Of a DNA stretch of 64,000 nucleotides, positions 1 through 9,420 are shown piece after piece. The translations under genes were made by a program, and so were the position numbers. The notes beneath the pieces are model-generated. The model ran no database searches. It saw nothing but the letters and a program-made list of their open reading frames with translations, and was not told where the DNA came from. The DNA is from Isoetes taiwanensis (Eukaryota > Streptophyta > Lycopodiopsida > Isoetales > Isoetaceae): positions 6,045,821 through 6,109,820 of the forward strand of contig JAJEKV010000057.1 of assembly GCA_021234155.1 (NCBI GenBank), written 5' to 3'. How positions within the stretch are numbered: the first letter of the stretch is position 1; each line of letters starts with the position of its first letter.

Positions 1-81
1 AAACTTTGGCATAGCATTGATTTATACAGTATATGAAATGCCTTCAATTTACATATTGAAGAATTCTCTTAAATCGGCAAT

Positions 82-443
82 TGTAGCAGCATGTACTTAA
101 TATGGTTAATATGGGGTGAAGGATCAAAGAAAAGGCTCACAAAATGCCTGCATTTGATGTGCAGCCTAAGCTTGAATATGTCTTTAATGCATTTTATATG
201 CCGGTCTGCCGTGGACGTTAAAATTTCTTCTTTCCTTCCTTCCATGCTGTTGTAAACATGTTAGAACTTCTCAACCATAGGTTTTGTAGCAGCATGTACT
301 TAGTATGGGGTGAAGGATCAAAGAAACGGCTCACAAAATGCCTGCATTTGATGTGCAGCCTAAGCTTGAATATATATTTGATGCATTTTATATGCCGGTC
401 TGCGCATGCTGTAAACATGTTAGAACTTCTCAACCATAGGTTT
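82..443. repeat. Tandem direct duplication, two units
   Basis: Two head-to-tail copies of a unit starting TGTAGCAGCATGTACTTA (at 82 and 285) and ending near CTCAACCATAGGTTT (about 284 and 443). Both contain the same stretch around GGCTCACAAAATGCCTGC. Unit 1 has about 40 extra bases including GACGTTAAAATTTC. No coding potential is apparent. It lies just downstream of the DUF7869-like gene and may be its decayed 3' flank or a separate repeat. Confidence 0.8.
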
Positions 444-587
444 GTTATGAAGCCATGAGGAAGGCAAAGCCGACGTTCTTCAATGAACCCTGTGTGATTA
501 AGGCAATGGAATTTAGAATGTGCTAAACAGGAACGCATGCAGTTTATTGACAAATTAGCAAAAGGTCTTAGCAGACTACTTGTACAA

Positions 588-2622
588 TTACATTAGGCAA
601 GTCAAAATTTTCAAAGAAATGAAAACTACAACGGGGTAAGACTGTGCAAACCTTTTCAGTCCTATGTTAAGAATTGTCACAGTAAGGTTAGGATCACCAT
701 GAATGTTTGGGTAAGTCAAGTAAACTCTGCAGTCCACCACACCATTAAAAATCAGGGCGCCAACTAAATGCAACCTCAAAAAATCCGCTTCCGGTAACTC
801 TTTAGGAACATTCACAAAGTGAGGCAGGTTTGTCTTTTTCTGGTCCATGCCATCAATCACAAATGACATATACCGTAATGGCTTCTCCATTGATTTTTTT
901 CGATGCTTCGCAAGTTTCCTTCTCTAAAGCCCGAGCCTCTCAGGCTTGTTTTGAGCTGCCGCGAAATTTGATTCTGCAACAAAATGAGAAGCTTTGTCGG
1001 GTTTTACTTAAACAGATCGCCAAAACCGTGGTCCTATGCTTATGCGCCGCATAGACACGACACTTTTGCTCGAAAGTGGACATGAAGACCAACCGGTGCA
1101 AACCTTGTTTTTTGCCCATGCACGCATAGACAAAAAACACTCTTCCCTATCGCGCCGCATAGGCAAGATTGATTTTGACTAAGCGCCGCATGATCGCTGA
1201 AAACATTGATTGTGCACGTGTAGGTAAACATGAACGTAGGGTACTTACTTCTCTCTCGGCAGAACCTTAGTCGAGATCTCTTTCTCCTTCAAAAGAGAAC
1301 AAAGTTGCGCAGACGAAAACCCGTGGTCTCTTCTAATCCTAACGAGGTTAAATTCCCCTTCCACAACCGGCGGAAGTAGGAGTAAGAAATGAACTTCCGT
1401 CCGGCCCGGAAGAGATCGTTGTACAAGGAATAGACCTCTTTCTTGCAAAAGCTATCCATTAGATGATAAACCGGACTGCTTGGCAACCTTTCGCCCATTA
1501 CCGTCAAAGAAATCCACAAGCCAAGCCTTCGCTTCTAAACGAAGACATGCCAACCGCTTTTTTTTTGACAAGAGTCATCAATACGCGGATTCAAATCCAA
1601 GCGTTTCTGCACTCTAGCCATTCGCCGGCTACCTAAGGCATGTATGCTTTTGAAAGCTAGTTGACAAACAGTTTTCCTCATCATGTAGTAAGAAAAGTTG
1701 TCTCCGTCTTCTGGCCTGACGTTAATAGCCAGGTAAGCTTCCTGGTCACCCCGGTCATTGATGAAAAGTCGCGGCCTTGGCGTTCCTTATGGCAGAAAAT
1801 GTGAAGGACCGCAAACATTTTGTCCGACAACGAGTTAGCCTCCTTAAAAGGCCTCGTGTATTTCAAGCCCATGAGCTTGTTCCGTAACACTGTACGAAAA
1901 ACTTTTTTTGAAGGATCCCTTTTAAATCTCTTCGCGCTGCTGTAGGGATTCTTAAAAGCTAGATCTTGCAAAGGAGGGCTCTCTTGTGGTACTCTGCTTG
2001 TTATGACAGCTGGTGGTGTCTGAACCTCGACGTCACTTAATTCCGGTTGAGCTGCAGTGGAGAATGACTGTGGAAATAGTGTCCTTGATTTTCTTCTCAA
2101 CGTGGAGATATCTTCCTCTTCAACCCTCTCTGCCAGAGAAGGTCCCTTACTTCGTTGTGGAATCTGCCTAGCGTAACGCGAAATATCCTCCAGTGTTTGT
2201 TCAAGCTCCTTAAAAGGAGAAGGTGTATCAAAAAGAGAAGGACCTCCCATTTTCAGTGCCTGCGATGAAGGAGATGGAGAATATTTGCCTTGGTGGAAAG
2301 TTACAGGCGAAGGAGTTCTAAATTTACACGACGTATTATGTGAGTGTGGGTGAAGGAGTGACAAATGTGGAAGAGGGGCGGATCAAATGTACGAGGGGGA
2401 CGGAGACTCCTCCATTTCTTCTTGAGGATTCTTGCCACGGTTTGTAATGTCTTGTGGAGGTGAGGGAGAGCGGGAACTTACCACCGTGTAACGAAAACAA
2501 AATGTCGGTGGACTTCCGGGCGAACATGGATCAACGTCGACATGTTTGCCGCAAGACAAAAGCAGCTTTGTGTAAGACTTACTTGTACGTAATAAAAACT
2601 TCGCACGGTTGCTAACAAGCAA
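588..2622 (-). pseudogene. DUF7869 / transposase-like gene, decayed, multi-exon
   Basis: Read on the minus strand. An N-terminal Ser/Pro-rich basic segment (2622-1681) is broken by a TGA at 2383. It is followed by a conserved-looking part with KYTRPFKEANSLSDKMF. Pieces at 1519-1245 need a frameshift to give YFRRLWKG then HGFSSAQLCSLLKEKE, ending at a GTAAGT donor. A last part at 930-588 follows a TTGTTGCAG acceptor and contains SFVIDGMDQKKTNLPHF. The IDGMDQ-K-PHF motif and the preceding CxxL-KE segment are, from memory, typical of DUF7869 proteins. These are abundant in transposon-rich plant, animal and oomycete genomes and are thought to hold an RNase H-like transposase fold. The acidic residues after the motif are lost or scrambled. 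Divergent from the ParB-methyltransferase gene. Frameshifts and stops make it a pseudogene; the family call is from motifs only. Confidence 0.6.
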
Positions 2623-3154
2623 GTCCCTATGCGGCGCGCAGGCAAATCAACGTAAAAAGGCGGCAACCGACAATCCAATCGAGCAATCCCATACATTCCA
2701 CTTAACAAATCCTAAGCACTGGGATTAGCAAACAAATCTTCGTACGCGATAGGTTCAATAAATAAACATAAGTCTATTTCGGTTGCCTATGCGCGCGCAT
2801 AGTTGGCCTAAACAAATCCTAAGCACGCATGGGATTAGGGAAACAAATACTATGCACGCATAGGTTCAAGAAATAAACATAAGTCTACTCGGGTTGCCTA
2901 TGCGCCGCGATAGATCGGCACTAGTACTATAAGCAACCCCATGGGAAAAAATATACTACGGTCCATGTATCTTTCCATACTGAAAACCGCAACTACGAAT
3001 CACGAGTATAAATAGGCCGAACGGGCAAATCATTTCTCACATAGATACCTTGCTTCTAGGGAGCGCACGGTACCGGCCCTCGCCTCCGCCTTCGAGTTCT
3101 CTTCTCCCAAGTTTGCAGAACATCTCCATACAACTCTGTATAGCACTCGCTGAA
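2623..3154. promoter_or_regulatory. Shared upstream region of two divergent genes
   Basis: About 500 bp between the 5' ends of the minus-strand DUF7869-like gene and the plus-strand ParB-methyltransferase gene. It holds imperfect TATGCG-CGCATA palindromes (near 2786, 2863, 2897) and a duplicated stretch beginning AACAAATCCTAAGCAC (about 2704 and 2813). It also has GAGTATAAATAGG (3004-3016), a good TATA box about 150 bp before the ATG at 3155. Promoter function is inferred from layout and the TATA-like motif. Confidence 0.4.
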
Positions 3155-3335
3155 ATGGCAGGTTCAAGGTACGGTTTTCCTGCCTCTAGTGTAGTTATGG
3201 TGATTTTTAGAATTAGTTTGTTGCATTTTTTAGATGTTGTTAGCTTGTGTGGAAAATGAAAAATAGGTTAGTTGCACTACTTTTTAGATATTTGTTCGTA
3301 TATTTTTGTATTTTAGGCAAATATGTAGGTAGTTG

Positions 3336-3620
3336 CTAGTGTTGTGTCTATGCGCGCATAGACACAATGGCTTCTACTCCATGCGCGCATAGACACAACA
3401 CTAGTTTTTGTCCATGCACGCATGGAGTAGAAGCCCTTTTTTGTCCTTGCACGCAGAGACAAAAACTTAAGGTGTCTATGCTCGCATAGATACCCTAGGT
3501 TTTTGTCTATGCATGCATAGACAAAAACCATTTATGTCTATGCACGCATAGACACAATAGGTATTTTGTCTACTTGTCATTAGACAACAACCTAGTGTGT
3601 CTATGCGCGCATAGGTTTAT
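3336..3620. repeat. Cluster of TCTATGCGCGCATAGA-type palindromes in intron 1
   Basis: Eight or more short inverted repeats in under 300 bp. Perfect cases: 3342-3367 (26 bp, arms TTGTGTCTATGCG) and 3499-3528 (30 bp, arms GTTTTTGTCTATGCA). Stem-loop with AC centre at 3535-3554. Others near 3381, 3412, 3447, 3476 and 3597 have mixed arms. The core TATGC-GCATA is shared, but the outer arms differ between copies while usually staying complementary within a copy or to the neighbouring copy. Lies between the first two exons of the ParB-methyltransferase gene. Confidence 0.85.
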
Positions 3621-5776
3621 TATTTTTTGTTTTCACTCTTTACTTAGTCTCAGTTTGTTTTTGTAGCATTCTTTATTTTTCTAACCTTGTTGTACTTTTA
3701 TATTTCACGTAGGAAGAAATCCAAAGCCGTAAAAGTCTTCTCGGGATGTGCCCGCTCCCCGAAGCTCCCCTACCTTTACCATCGCAAACGTGGACCCGTA
3801 ATGATGACGGTTCTCTCTTCGTAGGAACCGCCAATGGTTAATCATTAGAGGTGGTGAATATCCCGGCATTAACGCACTATGTGTATCTCAGACATTGCCA
3901 CGAAATCTTCCTTGCCAAAGTCGGTTGACCGGATCGATTTTTAAGAAGTGTGGCGTAATCACCGACATTCAACTTTTCGCATGGCTACAATAACGATCAC
4001 CACCACCGTAAAGGGAGAAGACACCACGCACTTAGTTGACCCGATGTTTTTAGACCGAAAGTATGTCCGCGAATGAGAACGCCAAGAATTCATACAGGCT
4101 TGTTTCAAGCAAGAAAAGGTAAGTACTTTTGTTTGTCTATGCGCCGCATAGGGTTTTTCTAACTTTTTTTTGCAGATCTTGTGGAAACACCAACCTGATG
4201 CTTAAGTGCAAGGATCCACTCTTGAACCCAATGGCGGTGGGTGAAGCGTAAATGGGAGAGCCGAGGTAGAGCCGAGGTAGATCCGATGTAGAGCAAGGGG
4301 TAGAGCCGAAGGGAGATGAACAAATGGATAAAGAGGTGGAAATGATCGGAGAGTTCTGAGGAGGAAGAACCGGGTTTTGCCAAAAAAGAAGGAAAAAGAC
4401 GACAAAGCAGATCAAGCGGAAAGCAAGCCTTGTGGACCTAACAGGGCCTGAATTCAAAGTCAAGGGGAAGAAGTCAGAAAAGGGGGAGTCTTCGAAGTGT
4501 AACTTGCCCCAAGGACCCGGCACGAAGATAGCCTCAAAGGGCAAGGACGAGGCCTCCAAAATGCTGGAGGACATTGAGAAGAGGTGCCGGGTGCCCCGCA
4601 TTATGCATTTACTGATTGATAGAGTGAAGTTGTGCCCAAAGGATCCTCGTGGTAACAGTCGCTCGCGGTGTAAGAAAGATTTATCCGAACCACCGGGCGC
4701 CCTTAAAAGAGAGAATCGTCGGCAGTCCGAATGCAATCGTGTCCCCACACATAGTGATTGTCGACCCTAAGTCTCGTAAAACCTTGGAAGAATTTAAGAA
4801 AGAAGAGGCTGACAATTACATGTACATTGTGATTGGTGGAACACACACATTTAAGGCAAAAAGGCAGAATTGGAAAGAACTCAAGCAAGAAATCTTCTCA
4901 TCTCTCTACCGCCGCCGCTCACGTTGGTGTAACCGACGACGCTGAAGCAAAACTCGGCTTGCTATGAGCCACAACGACAAACGACTACAGTTGAGCATGA
5001 GCTTGTCGATAAAATTAAATTTATGCACAGAGAATATGATAATTATAGGGCGTAGAAACCCCGGAAAGAAAGACATAAAGGATGATCCGGGACGCTTATC
5101 TCGCTTTAAAGGAGCAATGTGCAATTGAGTGTCGTTTGACTTACGATCAAAAAGATGCCGGGACTTCATTGATTAAATACGACAACTGCTTCAGCTAGCC
5201 TTCGTGCACGGGCCGGTAAGTTTCCCTAGTTGTTGTGTTTGAATCTCACCTTACTCCATGCCGCGATAGACACTCAATCTTTTTTTTGTGTGTGCACCAC
5301 GATTTGGGATCCGCAGGAGAAAATTTTTGATATGTTTTAAGGGACGGTACCTTGAAGACAAAGGGGAAGAAGCCTGAGACAAAAAGAAAAAGGGGAGAGC
5401 CCTCCAAACAAAAGGATATGAGTGTGATGCCTTGGAGGGAAATGCAGGGCCTCAAAAACATGGACAAAGTTTGCAGGGGGTTCGCAAAAAGTTGTCGACG
5501 TCGCAGTTCACCTTAGAAGAAATGCAAGACGAAGTTTAAACAAGAAGTACTCATCACTTCTGCCAGAGGTTTTGTCCTCAGACTTACATCAAGCATCGCA
5601 GCCAAAAGATTGTGCTACGTGTCGCCAACAACTAATGCTCCATTTAAATTGCGACACTTGGGAAAAAGTTCAGGAGCTGTACCCTATTTCCTCGTCCGAT
5701 GAGAAGATAAAACAATTTGCCTCAAATTTTACTAACTGGGTAAGTATTTGCTTGCTTTTTATCTTGCATCTTACCA

Positions 5777-5990
5777 TTTGTCTATGCGCGCATAGACAAA
5801 GCTGAGTCTTTGCTATGCACGCATAGCAAAGATTTAGTTTTGTCCATGCGGCAAGATAGACAAAGTTGAGGTTTTGCTATCGTGCATAGCAAAACCTCGC
5901 CTTTGTCTAGGCGCCAAGATGGACAAAACTAAATCTTTGTTGTGCGTGCACAGCAAACTTGATGCTGCCTTGCCATGCACGCATGGAGTT
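5777..5990. repeat. Second palindrome cluster, in intron 4
   Basis: Perfect 24 bp palindrome at 5777-5800 (arms TTTGTCTATGCG); stem-loop 5807-5832 (arms TCTTTGCTATGC, loop AC); stem-loop 5871-5895 (10 bp arms GTTTTGCTAT). Decayed versions lie near 5840, 5905, 5938 and 5974. Same family as the intron 1 cluster. Confidence 0.85.
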
Positions 5991-7405
5991 GCAGTGTACT
6001 CACTTTCTTTTTATCTTGCAGAGAAAAAAAGACCCGGTACCACCAGGTTTCTTGACTTTGGTGAAGCAAGCAAAAGATGAAAGAGCCAAGTTGAAAAGGG
6101 TACAAGAGGCCGATCAGGCGATTGTACCGGGTGCTTTTGAGAATTTTGATGAATTTGGCCACCACTGTCTCTACCAAGTCTACCAGGGGGATTGTGTGAA
6201 GATAGACAGAGTGTTGAAACCTGGTGACTACTCCTTGATCATTGCTGACATACCCTATGGGTTTAAGTTGCCCGACAAAGAGGTGACGACGCCTTTTTTT
6301 GGCACGCAGGGGTTTGACTCTTTTGTCAAACGGCTGGTAAAGCTAAACACAGCACCTTTGTGGAGGATCGTTGTCTTTCACTCCACCAACCAAGCCGGCT
6401 TGGTTCAAGCAACGCTGAAGGAACACTGCAATGCTGGATTCGAGCCTGCGATATGGTAAGTCTGCATCTCTTTTAAACTTGGTATCCGTAATTGTCTCTG
6501 ACTTCTTTCATTTGTTTCATTGTGGTGAAGACCAACATCCGTGGGCCATGGTGGGGGTGCTAGACTTATAAATGTATTTGAACAGATTCACATCGGTTAC
6601 CACAAAGACACTAGGCACGGTGACCTTACAACACTACAACACACGGGGAATGGACTACTTCAAATGTCTTCCCGCCCCACTCGCAGTCAACCCCACACGG
6701 GTTGACCGATCCAACCCACTGGTGGTCATTTTTGTCAACCATTTCATGTGCGGAGGAAGGGCCCCATCGTATTGCTAATCAATTCCCGATAGTGTTGCGT
6801 CGAATATGTTTTTAATGAACCGTGAGAGAAACAATGGTTGTGGATGCATTTTTTAAGATTTTTTTGAAGATTTTTAAAATTTTTGGAAAAAATCCATTTC
6901 ATGTGCTTTGAGGAAGGGTCTTTAAAATCCTTAGTTTTTGTTTATCCAAATATAGTATGATTCTATATAGTGTTGCTTTCATTAAGTCCGTGATATGTTC
7001 TTTAAACTGAACTTGCCCGATGAGAAAAATGTGCATTTTAACCGTAGTGGGTGTGAAGGACGGTGGCGATCAAAGCTTTGAAATAAAAAACGGGTTTTTA
7101 ACAACATTGATGAGAAACCACAGATGCCCGCATCAGCAACACCGATCACCAAGCGGAGTATGTTGAGTTGATGCCAGGTAGATAAAGAACCCGAGGTGGA
7201 AAAACAACCTAAGAGGAAGAGGAAGAGGAGGAAGAAACGGATCCGAACAACCTTGAAGAACACAATGTTTCCGATGATGAACCCCTTAATGATAAGGAGG
7301 TCCCCCATGACATTTAAAATTGTGTGTCTGATTATAAACTGAAAAAAATAACATTTATTTTTAAATATTGACTTTGAAAAAGAAATCGTCTGTTAAAAAA
7401 GGGGA

Positions 7406-7553
7406 GCATGTCTATGCGCGCATAGACATGCCTTTCTTCTTTAAACTACACTTTGGATGAAAACGCCCTTGTATCATTATTTGCACTTAAATGATGACTT
7501 TTTTAAAATGTGGCTTGTTTAAACAGGGTGCATGTCTATGCGCGCATAGACAT
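7406..7553. repeat. Two perfect palindromes downstream of the ParB-methyltransferase gene
   Basis: 7406-7431 is a 26 bp perfect palindrome with arms GCATGTCTATGCG; 7532-7553 is a 22 bp perfect palindrome with arms ATGTCTATGCG. The rest of 7317-7900 is AT-rich, with no gene seen. Confidence 0.85.
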
Positions 7554-7935
7554 TCTTATCTATTTTACATCATATTTTGGCCTTGTATCATTTTTTGCAG
7601 TTTCTTTGATGCTTCTAACTGTTCTTAGTATTGTGTTTGTGTGTACGTGCGCCCAGGTCAAGTGCAAAAGCGTTTAAAATACTACCAAAAACAACCTCCT
7701 TTTAATTATAAATGTTGTACTTTGTTTGTTTGTTCTAAAAAATGCACTTTTTTTAAGGTCAAAGGACCGTTTATCTAAATGTTTTCTTAAGATATGCCAA
7801 AAGTACCAAATTTTGGGGTTTTTTGAAAAAGGAATCTTTTTTGGACGCAATCGCACTACAGGTCATTAGTGCGATTGATCCGTCACCTTGTTTACTAAAC
7901 AAAAAAACAAATGATTAAAGGCTTGAGAATTACCT

Positions 7936-8420
7936 TCAATGCCTTTGTCACATCAGGAATGCTTGCGTCTGGAACTGTACCTTCTGCCTAGACACAAAGA
8001 CCTAATTGTTTCAACATAAATAATATAAAGAGGCCATTGAACTCAAGATATCTATGTAGTCAGAGATGAACCCCTACCTTGCAAGTTGCAGTTTGCTCCT
8101 CTTTCCAAAAGCAAACCAACACATTCATTTGATCCTTTTGTCAAAGCAACATGCAAAGCTGAAGAATTGTGGGAGCCACGAACATTAATATCAACCCCCG
8201 TGATCCGCAATTATCCGCAAGTTGAAGACAAAATTTAGACATTCATGACCGTAAACTTTCAATCTGGCTTTTACCTCATCTTCACCATATCAACATCATT
8301 ATAAATAGCGCCAGATGTAATGCAAAAGTGACCATGTTCGTTATCAATTGCATTTGATTTGCCCTCGCACCCAAAAGTGGTTGTACAAGCTTCCTTGCTT
8401 CAGAATTTGAAGAACCAAAA
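7936..8420 (-). pseudogene. Ankyrin-repeat fragment resembling the KEG ubiquitin ligase
   Basis: Minus strand, 8420 toward 7936. NSEARKLVQPLLGARANQ is followed, after frame shifts, by an HGHFCITSGAIYNDVDMVK-like segment. Next comes GVDINVRGSHNSSALHVAL then CVGLLLERGANCNLQG (about 8192-8080), two ankyrin units. A possible further exon at about 7997-7936 reads AEGTVPDASIPDVTKALK and is bounded by AG and GTAATT. From memory the closest family is the ankyrin block of plant KEG (RING-kinase-ankyrin-HERC2-like). Frame shifts and lack of the other domains show a fragment. Confidence 0.5.
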
Positions 8421-9190
8421 CCACATAACGATATGCACTTCTACAAGGCATTACCACAAGCACTAATTATTACCGTAAACGTGGCTCTATCCGGGTTTAA
8501 TCCCTTGTTTCAACATTTGATAAAATAATTGAAGCGCTTCATTGAGCATACCATGGTGTTTGTAGGTCAAATCATGGCGCTTGAAGTTGCAACACTTTTC
8601 TCGCACCCGCCTAAAGAGTCGCATAGCTTCTTCAAGTTTTCCATGTTGGGAAAATGCCGATATCATAACGTAACATGCAAATGCTGCTTTTCGTAGGCAT
8701 CCGATTAAACAAGGCAAGGGCTCTGTCAAGCCTTCCATGTCAGATATGCAAAGGATCATGGCATTCCATGAGGCAATCAAGTATGTTGAGGCATCCGGTA
8801 AAAGAGCCGAACCGCTTACGCAAATTTCCATGCCGATATAAGTCGGATCATGGTGTTCCATGAAACTACACTTCTCGCAGTATTCCATGGAACGTAAAAA
8901 CACGCCTCTTGTAAATTGCCATTCGGGCATAAGCCGTGATCATGGCATTCCGTGACACAACATTTAGCTCGTATCGACCCAAACAGACTGCAAATGCTTC
9001 AAAGCTGACCGCTTGGATATAAACAAGAAGCATGATATTCCAAGTGTAAATATTCCGGTCATGCATGTGATCAAACAACAAACATGCTTCTTTAAGAGCC
9101 CTACACTTGCCATACATCCGCACCAATAAGTTTCCTAGGTATCCGATGTCCGCAGAGCCCATTTTGCACAAGGGTTTCATGAATACGCCT
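8421..9190 (-). pseudogene. Pentatricopeptide (PPR) protein fragment
   Basis: Minus strand from 9190 down. Typical PLS-class PPR units: GNLLVRMYGKCRALKEA, then RNIYTWNIMLLVY, then VVSRNAMITAYAR, then CYVMISAFSQHGKLEEAM, then HHGMLNEALQLFYQML and GIKP. Several frame shifts and stops separate the units, so it is dead. PPR proteins of this type act in organelle RNA editing; no C-terminal E or DYW domain is seen. It runs directly into the ankyrin fragment on the same strand with no visible gap. From 9191 to 9420 nothing is recognised. Confidence 0.65.
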
Positions 9191-9420
9191 TACCTTTTTA
9201 AATAGCCTTGCGTCTCCGCATCTTCGTGAACTCACCGCAATGCCGATACGCCCAAGCTTCAATTTTTCTCGCACATTCTCGCTTGCAAAGAAACGGGCCG
9301 TTCAACCCATCGCCTTGAGATCGGGTGCTTTTCCATCTTTGTTGGCGCCGCAAGCTATCCAAATGCAATCAAAAATATATGACTCGCTCCATGTGCCTTC
9401 TTAAGGCCGGTCGCTATATC

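Larger units (their letters stand above)
3155..7316 (+). pseudogene. ParB-like nuclease domain + N6-adenine methyltransferase-like gene, decayed
   Basis: Exons delimited by GT-AG sites: 3155-3168, 3713-4118, 4176-5215, 5316-5739, 6022-6455, about 6531-6780, and an acidic tail ending at a TAA about 7314. Exon 3 holds a ParB/sulfiredoxin-like segment: IVIGGTHTFKAK (about 4825-4865), then after a frameshift HVGVTDDAEAKLG, matching the GxHR...A and GLTDEEA-type motifs. Exon 5 is open throughout and has DYSLIIADIPYGF (motif IV, DPPY-like, 6232-6264) and a TAPLWRIVVFHS strand. Exon 6 has VGHGGGARLINVFEQIHIGY. This order, ParB then methylase, is known from phage and plasmid proteins; in a plant nuclear gene it suggests a mobile element gene. 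The AdoMet-binding motif I is not recognisable. Several frameshifts and stops occur, so it is inactive here. Introns carry the palindrome family. Confidence 0.6.

Noticed and set aside
3336-3620. CRISPR-like appearance of regularly recurring palindromes
   Set aside because: Spacing is irregular, arms vary, there are introns around and no cas genes; this is a eukaryotic nuclear region.
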